Source of the DNA: Paracidovorax sp031843945
GTDB taxonomy: Bacteria > Pseudomonadota > Gammaproteobacteria > Burkholderiales > Burkholderiaceae_C
Assembly: GCF_031843945.1 (NCBI RefSeq)
Contig: NZ_JAVTJJ010000013.1
Location: 1 to 64,000, forward strand
Direction: 5' to 3'
Length of the DNA: 64,000 nucleotides
Below the pieces are notes generated by a model, which saw only the letters and a list, made by a program, of their open reading frames with translations, was not told the origin of the DNA and did not search any database. The position numbers and the translations under genes were made by a program. Of this stretch, positions 33,039 through 44,400 are shown piece after piece; the first letter of the stretch is position 1; the number at the start of each line of letters is the position of its first letter.

Positions 33039-34778
33039 ATGCGCCTACAACCCATGGCCCTGGCGGCCCTCACCGCCTTGGGGCTCCCATCCGCCCAGGC
33101 ATTCGACATCGAAACGCCCGACCCCGACATCAAGGTTCGCCTGGACTTCACCCCCAAATTCAGTACGGCATACCGCGTCAAGAACCCGTCGGCTGCGCTG
33201 AGCCGGCTTGACGTAGGTGTCGACCCTGGCACCGTGAACGAAGACGACGGCAATCACAACTTCAAGAAAGGCGTCATCTCCAAACGGCTTGATCTGTTGA
33301 CCGAGCTCGATGTCACCGGCCGCAATTTCGGCATGCGCCTGAGTGGTACCGCATGGCATGACGGTTCGTACACCGGCCGCAACGACTACCCAGGCACACC
33401 ACTCTATGCCGGCGGCATGCCGCTCGGGCCGGTGGTTTCCACGGCCAACAACCTGCCGAGTCAGGCGCCCAATGAGTTCCTGCCGGCCACCCGACGCCAG
33501 CACGGCCAGAGCGGGGAGATTCTCGACGCCTTCGCCTACCTGAAGGGCGACGTGGGCGGCATGCCGGCCACCGTGCGCGTGGGCAAGCACACGCTTCAAT
33601 GGGGCGAAAGCCTGTTCTTTGGGCAAAACGGTATTGCTAATGCCCAGGGCCCGGTCGACATCGCGAAGATCGCTTCAGTACCAGGCTGGCAGTTCAAGGA
33701 GGTATTGCTGCCAGTCGAGCAAATCTCGGGCACGTTGCGCCTAGGTGAAGGCGTGCAGTTGGGCGCTTACTACCAGCTGAAGTGGCGGCCAAGCAAGTTG
33801 CCGGGCGTGGGTAGCTATTTCTCCAATCAGGACTACGTGGGCGGGGGGCGTGTCAACTTCGGCAACAACCCCGATGGGTCGCCGAACGAGTTGCCGGTCA
33901 TGCAGTCGGCCGATATCCGTCCCAAGAACTCGGGCCAGGGCGGGGTGCAGTTGCGCTGGAGCCCGCAGGGTGGCGAATATGAATTCGGCTTCTACGCGGC
34001 GCAATACCACGACAAGACCCCCAGCGCGCTGGTCTTCGACTTCGCCCGGGGCAACACGCACCTGGCTTATGCCAGCAACATCCGCACTTTTGGAGCAAGC
34101 GTCACCTCGTCCATCGGCCAGCTCAACTGGGCGGTGGAAGGCTCCGTGCGCACCAATGCTCCGCTCAACGGCGACCCGGCCCTGCTGGGTGGACCGAGCC
34201 CCATCCCGAACTGCAACACCAGCAACGACACGCCCTGCTACCCGGTGGGCCGAACCGCGCACCTGCAGGTCTCAGGCATCTACGTGCTGCAACCGACTGC
34301 GCTGTGGCAAGGGGGCGCGCTGTTGGGCGAGCTGGCCTACAACCACCGTCTGAAAGTGACCCGGGACATCTTCGCCATCGGGCCGGACGGCAGCTGGGTG
34401 GGCCTGGGCGGGCTGGACCCGAACACGACCAAGGGCGCCTTCGCCCTGCGCATGCTGTTCGAACCGACCTACTTCCAGGTCGCTCCCGGACTGGATCTTT
34501 CAGTGCCCATCGGGCTGGGCTACAACTTTGGCGGCCGCTCTTCTGCCGTCGGCAACTTTGCCGGGGGCGGCTCCAATACCGGTGACTGGACTATCGGCGT
34601 CAAGGCCACCTATCAGAACGTCTGGAAGTTCTCGCTCACCTATTCCGACTTCTTCGGCAAAGCCAAAACCTTCACCGAAACGCAGGTGCCGGGGAGCGCA
34701 TCGCCGCGGCAGCTGAGCTTCGGCCAGACCTTGCGCGACCGCGCCTATGTCGCCTTCAGCGCTACCCGCACTTTCTAA
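33039..34778 (+). CDS. DUF1302 family outer-membrane protein
   Basis: A 579-residue exported protein with a signal peptide (MRLQPMALAALTALGLPSAQA) and a repetitive beta-strand pattern ending in a C-terminal aromatic residue (AFSATRTF), as expected of an outer-membrane beta-barrel. Family-typical blocks are RVGKHTLQWGESLFFGQNGI and LPVEQISGTLRLGEGVQLGA. DUF1302 proteins usually sit with DUF1329, YCF48-like and RND-type genes, as here, in clusters for hydrophobic substrates such as steroids, terpenoids or phenylpropanoids. A transport role across the outer membrane is inferred; no activity is proven that I know of. Confidence 0.85.
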   Translation: MRLQPMALAALTALGLPSAQAFDIETPDPDIKVRLDFTPKFSTAYRVKNPSAALSRLDVGVDPGTVNEDDGNHNFKKGVISKRLDLLTELDVTGRNFGMRLSGTAWHDGSYTGRNDYPGTPLYAGGMPLGPVVSTANNLPSQAPNEFLPATRRQHGQSGEILDAFAYLKGDVGGMPATVRVGKHTLQWGESLFFGQNGIANAQGPVDIAKIASVPGWQFKEVLLPVEQISGTLRLGEGVQLGAYYQLKWRPSKLPGVGSYFSNQDYVGGGRVNFGNNPDGSPNELPVMQSADIRPKNSGQGGVQLRWSPQGGEYEFGFYAAQYHDKTPSALVFDFARGNTHLAYASNIRTFGASVTSSIGQLNWAVEGSVRTNAPLNGDPALLGGPSPIPNCNTSNDTPCYPVGRTAHLQVSGIYVLQPTALWQGGALLGELAYNHRLKVTRDIFAIGPDGSWVGLGGLDPNTTKGAFALRMLFEPTYFQVAPGLDLSVPIGLGYNFGGRSSAVGNFAGGGSNTGDWTIGVKATYQNVWKFSLTYSDFFGKAKTFTETQVPGSASPRQLSFGQTLRDRAYVAFSATRTF

Positions 34779-34800
34779 GAGCCCCATACCCAAGGATTTG

Positions 34801-36162
34801 ATGATGACGAAGATGCCCCACACACTCTGGGCGCTGGCTGCCGCCGCGCTGCTCCCGCTGCAGGTCCATGCCGCAGCTTCGCCGGAAGAGGCCGCGCAGC
34901 TCAAGACCACGCTCACGCCCTTCGGTGCAGAACGCGCCGCCAACAAGGACGGCACCATTCCCGCATGGGACGGCGGCCTCACCAAGGCGCCGGCCGGCTA
35001 CCGCAACGGCGACCCGCGCCCCGACCTGTTCCCCGGTGAAAAGCCTCGGCTGCAGATCAACGTGAAGAACATGGACCAGCACGCCGACAAGCTCACCGAC
35101 GGAGTGAAAGCGCTGATGAAGAAGTACCCCGACTTCCGCATCGACGTTTACCCCACGCACCGCACAGCGGGCGCGCCGCAGTACGTCTATGACAACACGC
35201 TGAAGAACGCCACGCGCGCCAAGATGGGCGAAAACGGCCAAAGCGTCGACGGCGCGTTCGGCGGCATACCGTTTCCCATCCCGCGAGACGGCTACGAAGC
35301 CATCTGGAACCACCGTCTCGCCTTCTTGGGCGTCAATACGCAAACGCCGCTGCGCGTGTGGGTGATGACCTCGGACGGACGCCGCAGCATGGCGTCGGGC
35401 GGCAACCAGACCTTCCGGCGGCCTTACTACGACCCGGAAGTGACGCCGGAGAAGTTCGACGGCTACTACTCGCTGGGCAAGTTCGCCGCGACCGAACCAG
35501 GCTCCAAAGCCGGCGAAGCCATCCTTGCGCACGACGGGCTGAACGCCGCTGCGCCGCGCGGGCTGTGGCAATACCTGGTGGGGCAGCGGCGCGTTCGCAA
35601 GTCGCCCTCAGTGGGCTACGACACGCCGGATGCAGTGACTTCCGGCATCGGGCTATTCGACGAGGCCTTCAACCTGTTCGGGCCTATCGACAAACACGAA
35701 CTGAAACTGATCGGCAAGAAAGAGCTGTACATCCCCTACAACAACAACCGTGCGGCCACGGCCAAGGTAGCCGACCTGGTGACGCCCGGCACGCTTAACC
35801 CAGACCTGGTGCGCTGGGAACTGCACCGCGTGTGGGAAGTGGAGGCGACCCTGGCAGCAGGCAAGCGCCATGTCGCAGCCAAACGCAAGTACTACATCGA
35901 CGAAGACAGCTGGCAGATCGTGCTCTTCGACGGTTGGGATGCCAAGGGCGAGTTGTGGCGCACCAACTTCGCGCTGATGCTGACGGCACCCGATATCCCG
36001 ACCGTGTTGGGCAACGTGTTCTGGGGTGGATATGACATGCAGACCGGCGCTTACTACCTGAACATGGCGACAAACGAGTTGCCAGTGCAGGTCAAGACGC
36101 TGCCGACGCTGCAACGCAGCTTCTTCAGCCCCGAAGAGCTGGCGAACGAAGGAACGCGGTGA
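34801..36162 (+). CDS. DUF1329 family periplasmic protein
   Basis: A secreted protein of about 453 residues with a signal peptide (LWALAAAALLPLQVHA) followed by a LolB/LolA-like outline. Recognisable family segments are LKTTLTPFGAERAANKDGTI, IPAWDGGLTKAP, and FYLNM-type C-terminal text (MQTGAYYLNMATNELP). It follows the DUF1302 gene by 22 bases and overlaps the YCF48-like gene by 4 (GTGA). DUF1302 and DUF1329 proteins are a fixed pair. A role in moving a hydrophobic ligand between outer membrane and the RND protein is inferred from the resemblance to lipoprotein carriers. Confidence 0.85.
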   Translation: MMTKMPHTLWALAAAALLPLQVHAAASPEEAAQLKTTLTPFGAERAANKDGTIPAWDGGLTKAPAGYRNGDPRPDLFPGEKPRLQINVKNMDQHADKLTDGVKALMKKYPDFRIDVYPTHRTAGAPQYVYDNTLKNATRAKMGENGQSVDGAFGGIPFPIPRDGYEAIWNHRLAFLGVNTQTPLRVWVMTSDGRRSMASGGNQTFRRPYYDPEVTPEKFDGYYSLGKFAATEPGSKAGEAILAHDGLNAAAPRGLWQYLVGQRRVRKSPSVGYDTPDAVTSGIGLFDEAFNLFGPIDKHELKLIGKKELYIPYNNNRAATAKVADLVTPGTLNPDLVRWELHRVWEVEATLAAGKRHVAAKRKYYIDEDSWQIVLFDGWDAKGELWRTNFALMLTAPDIPTVLGNVFWGGYDMQTGAYYLNMATNELPVQVKTLPTLQRSFFSPEELANEGTR

Positions 36163-37217
36163 AGCGGCGCGCCCTGCTGCTGGGCGCCGGCCTGGCGCCC
36201 CTGTGCGCAGCGGCGGCTGCGCCCCCGGCGCAAGCCGGTGCAGCGCCCGCGGGCCTGCCTGCCGTGCTGGACCGGGCCTCGATACCGTCACCGCTGGCTG
36301 TTCGGGCGGCGCTGCTGGGGGCCACCCGCGCAGGCCAAAGGCTGCTGCTGTGCGGAGAAAGAGGCATCGTGCTGTGGAGCGACGACCAGGGCGCGCAGTG
36401 GAACCAGGCTCGTGTGCCGGTGCAGGTCAGCCTGACCGCGATGGCTTTCTCCGACGACCGCAACGGCTGGGCCAGCGGCCACTTTGGCGTTTTGCTGCAC
36501 ACCCGCGATGGCGGCGAAAGCTGGACCCGAGCGCTGGACGGAGTGACTGCCGCCAAGCTGCAGCTGGAAGGTGCCGGAGACGACGCACAGCGACGCACGG
36601 CGCAGCGCCATGTCGATGAAGGCCCGGACAAGCCCTTCTTCGACGTGGCGTTGGTCGGCGGGCGACCCTTGGCCGTCGGCGCCTACGGATTGGCGGTGCA
36701 GGCGTTGTCACCGGATGGCGGCGCATTCGGAGCGCTGGGCCCGCGACTGCCGAACCCCAAACAGTTGCACGGCTATGCGGTACGCGCTGACGGTGCGCAG
36801 GTCTACGTCGCAGGCGAACAAGGTCTGCTGCTGCGCTCCGAAGATGGCGGCGCACGGTTCAATGCCGTGGCTACTCCTTACAAAGGCAGCTTCTTCGGCC
36901 TGCTGCTGCCTGCCGATGGTGCGGTGCTGGCCTATGGCCTGCGCGGCAACATCTGGCGCTCTGCCGACCGGGGTGAAAGCTGGGTGCAGATCGCCAACCC
37001 GTTGCCCGTCAACCTCAGCGCAGGCACCTTGCTGCCTGACGGCGGAATTGCCCTGGTGGCGCAAAACGGTGATCTGCTCCTCAGCCGCGACCAGGGCCAG
37101 CGCTTTGAACATAAGCCCGCGGCTCACCCGACGCCAGCGGCATCGGTCACCGCCACTGCCGATGGCCGCCATCTGGTACTGGGCGGGCTGCGCGGCGTGC
37201 AGCGGCTGGCGCTCTGA
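36159..37217 (+). CDS. YCF48/BNR-repeat beta-propeller protein
   Basis: A 352-residue exported propeller. The signal peptide MKRRALLLGAGLAPLCAAAA is followed by repeated sialidase-type Asp-box segments (WSDDQGAQWNQ, HTRDGGESWTR, RSEDGGARFNA, RSADRGESWVQ, LSRDQGQRFEH). Related YCF48/HCF136 proteins are assembly factors of membrane complexes. It starts with GTG overlapping the DUF1329 stop, and precedes the RND gene. It probably acts as a periplasmic scaffold for that transporter; that is inference from gene order. Confidence 0.82.
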   Translation: MKRRALLLGAGLAPLCAAAAAPPAQAGAAPAGLPAVLDRASIPSPLAVRAALLGATRAGQRLLLCGERGIVLWSDDQGAQWNQARVPVQVSLTAMAFSDDRNGWASGHFGVLLHTRDGGESWTRALDGVTAAKLQLEGAGDDAQRRTAQRHVDEGPDKPFFDVALVGGRPLAVGAYGLAVQALSPDGGAFGALGPRLPNPKQLHGYAVRADGAQVYVAGEQGLLLRSEDGGARFNAVATPYKGSFFGLLLPADGAVLAYGLRGNIWRSADRGESWVQIANPLPVNLSAGTLLPDGGIALVAQNGDLLLSRDQGQRFEHKPAAHPTPAASVTATADGRHLVLGGLRGVQRLAL

Positions 37218-37292
37218 GCGTGCAAGGCCCTCGCCGACCGCCCGGCTGATCTTTCCTCTTCCTCTTCTTCCCCCGACACCGAGAACCCGAAC

Positions 37293-39710
37293 GTGAGCCT
37301 GCCCACAGACGACACCGCGCAGCCGGTCATCAGCCAGCTGGAGCATTTCGACACCGCGAGCGGCTCGGCCGCCGAGCGCCTTTTCTTCAACCACCGCCCG
37401 TGGGTTTTGTTGCTCAGCCTGATCGCCACGCTGGTGCTGGGCTGGCAGGCTCTGGCCATCCAGCTGTCCGCCAGCTACGACAAGACCATCCCCACGCGCC
37501 ATCCCTACATCGTCAACTTCCTGGAGCAGCGCGACCAGCTCGGTGGCGGGGGCAATGCGCTGCGTATCGCAGTGGCGGCACGCGAGGGCACCATCCTGGA
37601 CAAGGCGTATCTGGAAACGCTGCGCCAAATCAGCGATGAGCTATTTTTGATGCCCGGCGTGGACCGCCCTTTCCTCAAGTCGCTGTGGACCAGCAACACC
37701 CGCTGGGTCGCCGTGACGGAAGACGGGCTGGATGGCGACACGGTGATGAGCGACAGCTACGACGGCAGCGCTGAATCGATGGTGGCGGTGCGCGCCAACA
37801 TCGAGCGCTCCGGTGAGATCGGCCAGCTCGTCGCGGCCGACTTCAAGAGCACCATTGTCTACGTGCCGCTGCTCGACAAAGACCCGCGCACCGGCCAGGC
37901 GCTGGATTATGGCGAGCTGGGCCGCCAGCTCGAAGCCCTGCGAGACCGCCACAGCAGCGACCGTGTAGCGTTGCACATCACAGGCTTTGCCAAGGTGATG
38001 GGCGACCTGATCGAAGGCGTGCGCCTGGTGGCGGTGTTCTTTGCGCTGGCCCTTTTGATTTGCGGGGGCGTGCTGTTTGCCTACACCCGCTGCGCGCGCT
38101 CGACCTTCATCGTGGTCGCGTGCTCGCTCGTCGCAGTGGTGTGGCAGCTGGGGCTGTTGCGCTTGCTGGGCCAGGCCCTTGACCCTTACTCAGTGCTGGT
38201 TCCCTTCCTGGTGTTTGCCATCGGCATGAGCCATGGTGCGCAGAAGATGAACGGCATCCTGCAAGACGTGGGGCGCGGCACGCACCGCGTGGTGGCCGCG
38301 CGCTACACGTTCCGCCGCCTCTTTATGGCAGGGCTTACAGCGCTGCTCTGCGACGCGGTGGGCTTTGCCGTGCTGGCGCTGATCGACATACGCGTCATTC
38401 AGGACCTGGCTGCCAACGCCAGCATCGGCGTGGCAGTGCTGGTGTTCACCAACCTGGTGCTGCTGCCCGTGCTGCTGTCGTACCTGGGTGTGAGCCCGCA
38501 GGCGGCGCAGCGCAGCCTGCGGCAGGAACAGGCGGGCGAGCTGCGTGGCGCCTGGGGCTGGCTGGCGCAGTTCACACAACGGCGCCCTGCGCTCATCGCC
38601 ATCGCCGCATCGGTCGTGCTGCTGGCGGGGTCGGTGGCGCTGTCGATGCGCATTCAGGTCGGCGATCTGGACGCCGGCGCACCCGAGCTGCGCGCCGACT
38701 CCCGCTACAACCGCGACAACGCCTACATCACACAGAACTACGCGGCGAGCACCGACATCCTCACCGTGATGGTGACATCGCCCGACGACCAGTGCACCCG
38801 CTATGCCACGCTGGGCCAGGTGGATGAACTGGCCTGGCGGCTGCAGCAGCTGCCCGGCGTGGAGGGCACGCAGTCCATGGCGGGGCTGGCAAAACTGGCC
38901 ATGGTCGGTTTCAACGAAGGCAACTTCAAGTGGTATGAACTGATCGCCAACGACCAGGCGCTGGGCGGCGTACAGGCCATCGCACCACGCGAACTGCTCA
39001 ACAAGGCCTGTTCGTTTCTCAGCCTGCATGTCTTCTTGAAGGACCACAAGGCAAGCACGCTGGACCGCGTGGTCGCAGAAGTAGAGGCCTTCAAGGCATC
39101 GCGCCCACCGTCGGACGTGCGCTTTTTGCTGGCAGCCGGCCCTGCAGGCGTGGAAGCCGCCACCAACCTGGTAGTGCGCAAGGCGATGCGCGAGATGCTG
39201 CTGTGGGTCTACGGAGCAGTCATCTTGCTGTGCTGGATCACCTTCCGCTCGTGGCGCGCCACCGTGGTTGCCGTGCTTCCGTTGGTGCTGACGTCGATGC
39301 TGTGCGAAGCCTTGATGGTGCTGCTGGGCATGGGCGTGAAGGTGGCGACGCTGCCGGTGATCGCGCTGGGGGTGGGAATCGGTGTGGATTACGCGCTCTA
39401 CGTGCTCGCCGTCATGCTGCAGCGCCTGCGCCGGGGCGACACGGTGGACCAGGCTTACCGCGCGGCCTTGCAGTTCACGGGTCGCGTGGTCATGCTGACC
39501 GGTCTCACCCTGGCGCTGGCCGTGGGCACGTGGTTCTTCAGTCCCATCAAGTTCCAGGCAGACATGGGCGTTCTGCTGGCCTTCATGTTCCTCTGGAACA
39601 TGGTGGGCGCCCTGGTGTTGCTGCCGGCGCTTGCGCACTTTTTGCTGCCGCCTCTGCGCCACATGCCAGCCACCGTGCCCGCCGGGCCAGGGCGCTCCAA
39701 TCCGGCCTGA
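37293..39710 (+). CDS. RND/MMPL family transporter
   Basis: An 805-residue inner-membrane protein with two halves, each with one helix, a large extracytoplasmic loop and then about five helices; QLSASYDKTIPTRHPYI follows the first helix. The second half has VIALGVGIGVDYALYVLAVM, typical of the HpnN/MMPL branch. It is the last gene of the vdh-calA-DUF1302-DUF1329-YCF48 operon. In similar clusters it is thought to export or import hydrophobic acids or lipids. Whether it takes up phenylpropanoids or pumps out toxic intermediates cannot be told from sequence. Confidence 0.87.
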   Translation: MSLPTDDTAQPVISQLEHFDTASGSAAERLFFNHRPWVLLLSLIATLVLGWQALAIQLSASYDKTIPTRHPYIVNFLEQRDQLGGGGNALRIAVAAREGTILDKAYLETLRQISDELFLMPGVDRPFLKSLWTSNTRWVAVTEDGLDGDTVMSDSYDGSAESMVAVRANIERSGEIGQLVAADFKSTIVYVPLLDKDPRTGQALDYGELGRQLEALRDRHSSDRVALHITGFAKVMGDLIEGVRLVAVFFALALLICGGVLFAYTRCARSTFIVVACSLVAVVWQLGLLRLLGQALDPYSVLVPFLVFAIGMSHGAQKMNGILQDVGRGTHRVVAARYTFRRLFMAGLTALLCDAVGFAVLALIDIRVIQDLAANASIGVAVLVFTNLVLLPVLLSYLGVSPQAAQRSLRQEQAGELRGAWGWLAQFTQRRPALIAIAASVVLLAGSVALSMRIQVGDLDAGAPELRADSRYNRDNAYITQNYAASTDILTVMVTSPDDQCTRYATLGQVDELAWRLQQLPGVEGTQSMAGLAKLAMVGFNEGNFKWYELIANDQALGGVQAIAPRELLNKACSFLSLHVFLKDHKASTLDRVVAEVEAFKASRPPSDVRFLLAAGPAGVEAATNLVVRKAMREMLLWVYGAVILLCWITFRSWRATVVAVLPLVLTSMLCEALMVLLGMGVKVATLPVIALGVGIGVDYALYVLAVMLQRLRRGDTVDQAYRAALQFTGRVVMLTGLTLALAVGTWFFSPIKFQADMGVLLAFMFLWNMVGALVLLPALAHFLLPPLRHMPATVPAGPGRSNPA

Positions 39711-39941
39711 GCCGGCAACCGTGACGGGGCGGGCGCGGCGGCGCCCCCCCCGATTCAGGCCCCAGCTTCAGCTCCAGCGCGCGCCTCGGCCTGACGGCCC
39801 GCTGACAAGCGCCGTCCTACGTTGCGCGGCGCGCGCGGCCGACAGCGCCCCCATGGGCGGGTGCCATCAGATGGCGAACATGTGGCCGGACGACAGTCGC
39901 TCCGGCTTGCCCGTTCACCCCCACACCCACGGAGGTATGCC

Positions 39942-40268
39942 ATGCCCCAAGCAGCCTGGAGCGCCAAGCGCGAACGCCAGTACGACCACATCAAGGACAG
40001 CCTGAAGGAGCGCGGGCGCAGCACCAAGACGGCGGAATCCATCGCCGCGCGCACGGACAACAAAGAACGCGCACAGCACGGCGAGGCGAAGAAAGCCAAC
40101 CCCAAGACCGTGCGCGACACGCCCGCATCCGTTCGCGGGGGCCAGCGGTCACATGCCGGCGCGCAGGGCCGCACGCGCGAGCAGTTGTACGAAGAAGCCC
40201 GCAAGAAAGGCATTGCGGGTCGCTCCAAGATGAACAAGGCCGAACTGGAAAAAGCCGTCGGGCGTTGA
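39942..40268 (+). CDS. Small basic protein with plasmid-stabilisation-like and Rho-N-like parts
   Basis: A 108-residue, Lys- and Arg-rich protein. The N-terminal half (AKRERQYDHIKDSLKERGRS, then SIAARTDNKERAQHGEA) resembles short plasmid-stabilisation proteins found on chromosomes. The end TREQLYEEARKKGIAGRSKM with KAELEKAV matches the helix-extended-helix Rho-N/SAP type that binds nucleic acid. GGAGG lies 6 bases upstream of the ATG. It is not functionally linked to the catabolic operon before it. The 230 bases between the RND stop and this gene hold nothing recognised. Confidence 0.75.
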   Translation: MPQAAWSAKRERQYDHIKDSLKERGRSTKTAESIAARTDNKERAQHGEAKKANPKTVRDTPASVRGGQRSHAGAQGRTREQLYEEARKKGIAGRSKMNKAELEKAVGR

Positions 40269-40278
40269 GTCTCATCAT

Positions 40279-40331
40279 CTGCTATTAATAATATAGCTGC
40301 TCGCGCTTTCGCTTCAAGGGCTAGAGGCCTA
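40279..40331. repeat. Dispersed double-hairpin repeat, copy 3
   Basis: GCTATTAATAATATAGC, then CTCGCGCTTTCGCTTCAAGGGCTAGAGGCC, a more degenerate copy in the orientation of copy 2. It sits between the convergent ends of the small basic protein gene and the response-regulator gene and may serve as a bidirectional terminator. Confidence 0.75.
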
Positions 40332-40421
40332 AAACGCTCAAAATAAGCTATTGGCACATCTCGCAGAACGACGAGAGCCCCGGGACGCACGCCACGGCCT
40401 CTCGGCCTGCCTGAAGCACGG

Positions 40422-41471
<1,050 letters not shown>

Positions 41472-41484
41472 CGGTGTTCCATAT

Positions 41485-44400
41485 TCAGGTGCCGGAAGGT
41501 GCCGACACTGCGGCCGGGAACATTCGGCCTACGGCTTCGAAATCGAACTGCCGCGCGAGCGTGCGGGCTTCTGCCACCCACGCCGCACATTCGGGCTGCG
41601 CAGCCTCGATGGCGGCGAGCTGGTTCAACACGCCCCGGTAATAGCCCAGCGCCACGGCTTCGGCCAGCGGCGGCAGTCGCGCTGCATCGGGCGCCATCAC
41701 GGGCGTCGCCGCAGCCGTGACAAAGGCCACGTCGGACTGCGTTGGCACGGCGGCGGCATCCAGCCATTGCAGCTCCAGGCGCCGCTCCAGCCAGTCCAGC
41801 AGTTCGCTATGGCGCACGGGCTTGACGATGAAGTCCTCCGGCCGAATGCCCACATCGTTCTCCAGCCCCTTGTCGAAGGCATTGGCCGAAACGACGGCAA
41901 CGTGCGTGTGCTCATGGCCGGCCGCGCGCAGACGGCGAATGGTCTCCCAGCCGTCGATGCCGGGCATGGCGAGATCCATCAACACCACGTCGGGCCGGTA
42001 GCCTGCGGCCAGCAGGTCGAGCGCGTCGTGGCCGCTGGCGGCGGTGCGCAGATCGAAGCCGATGGGGCCGAGCAACTGCACCAGCAGTTCGCGGTCGGCC
42101 TCTTCGTTGTCCACCACCAGCACCTGGCGACGCGGTCCCGCGTAGCCGCGACGTACGGATCGCGCTCGGGCCACGGGCTGCTCGGCGCCCAGCGCGCCCG
42201 GATGCACTTCGGGCAGGAACAGGCGTATGCGGAACAGCGCCCCGGCGCCCGGGTGGCTGGTCACGGTCATCTCGCCGCCCATCAGCTCGGTCAGCATCTT
42301 GGCGATGGTCAGCCCCAGGCCGGCACCTGGTGCGGTGCCCTGGCTGCTGGCCGCGCCGCGCGCGAAGGGCTCGAAGATGCTGGCGCGCTCGGCTTCTGTC
42401 AGGCCAGGGCCGCTGTCCTCGATCTCGATCAGGGCGAGTTCGCGCGCATGCCGCACGCTCAGACGGACATGGCCGCTGGCGGTGAACTTGATGGCGTTGC
42501 CGATCAGGTTGATGAGGATCTGCCGCACCCGCCTGTCGTCGCCGCGCACCACTTCGGGCAGCACGCCCTGCGGGTCGAACTGAAACTGCAGCCCCTTGGC
42601 GCGCGCCTGCGGCTCGAACATTTCGCACATCTCGTGCACGCAGTCGGCAAAGCGCATGGGCTTGACCTGCAAGGTGAGCTTGCCGCTCTCGATGCGGGCA
42701 ATGTCCAGCGTGCCCTCGATCAGCGACAGCAGATGCTCGCCCCCGCGCCGGATCACGCCCACTGCCTGCTGGCGGTGCGGCGGCACTGCCGTGTCTTCGC
42801 CCATCAGCTGTGCGTAGCCCAGGATGCTGTTGAGCGGCGTACGCAGCTCGTGGCTGATGGCGCTGATGTAGCGGCTCTTGGCCTGGTTGGCCTGGTCGGC
42901 GAGCTTGCGGGCGTGCTCGGCCTCTTCACGCGCTTCTTCCGCCACGCCGCGTGCCTGCTCGGCCGTGCGGCGGGCGTCCTGCAGGGCTTCGTCGGTGCGG
43001 CGGTGAAGGGTGATTTCGCGCTGCAGCAGGTGGGTCTGGCGGTTGGACTCTTCCTGCGCGACCTTGCGGCTGGTGTGCGCCAGCACCAGCCACCAGGCGA
43101 CGATGCCCGAGATGACCAGCAGCGCAAGATAGGCTTTGAGCAGCCCTGAGCGCAGCGCCGCCACCGGCGCGCCGGCAGGCCCGACCGATTGCAGTTCCTG
43201 GTGATAGAACAGGCCGAACACGGCGGCCAGCAGCGGCGCGATGACCAGCATCAGCAACAGAAAGTGGCCCAGGCCGGTGTCGAGCAGGCGCCACGCCCGG
43301 CGCGGCAATAGCCAGCGCAGCGCAGCGCTCCACTGCACGGCCAGGTGCGCATGCGGTTTGCACATGTCGCCGCAACGCGCATCCAGGGTGCAACACAGCG
43401 AGCAGATGGCGCCGCGGTAGGCCGGGCACTGCGCCATGTCGGGCGCTTCGTACTCGCGCTCGCACACCACGCAGCGCTGCACGCCAGCCGGATCGCCAAT
43501 AACCACGGCAGGACGCGCCAGGTAATAACGCCCGCGCGTGGCCCAGGCGATGAGCGGCGCGCTGACGAATGCCGTCACCATGGCGATGACGGCTGAGAAA
43601 GCCTGCGCCAGCGGCCCGAAAAACCCCAGGTGCGCCCCGATGGACAAAGCCGATGCCAGCACCATCGCGCCCACGCCCACCGGGTTGATGTCGTAGAGGT
43701 GCGCGCGCTTGAACTCGATGCCCTTCGGCGACAGGCCCAGCGGCTTGTTCACCACCAGGTCGGCCACCACGGCCATCATCCAGGCGATGGCGATGTTGGA
43801 GTAAAGCCCCAGCACCTGGCCCAGCGCCTTGAAGACGTTCATCTCCATCAGCATGAAGGCGATGAGCGTGTTGAACACCACCCACACCACGCGGCCCGGG
43901 TGGCTGTGGGTCAGGCGCGAGAAAAAGTTGCTCCACGCAAGCGAGCCCGCGTAGGCGTTGGTCACGTTGATCTTGATCTGCGAGACCACGACGAACAGCG
44001 CGGTGGCCGCCACCGCCCAGCCGTAGTGCGGAAAGACGTATTCATAGGCCGCCAGGTACATCTGGTTCGGGTCCACCGCACGCTCCACCGGCACCATGTG
44101 GGTGATGGCAAGGTAGGCCAGCAGCGCGCCGCCCAACATCTTGATCACCCCCAGCACCACCCAGCCCGGCCCGCCCATCAGGACGCCGAGCCACCAGCGG
44201 CCGCGCCGGGCGGGCGTGTGCGCCGGCATGAAGCGCAGGTAGTCGGCCTGCTCCCCCATCTGGGTAATCAGCGCAATGCCGACGGTCAGAGCCGCACCAA
44301 ACAGGGGCAGGCTGAACGCCGCACCGGAACCAGATTCACCACCGTAGTGCAGAACACCAGAAAACGCACCAGGTTCGCGCACCCATACGAAGACGAACGG

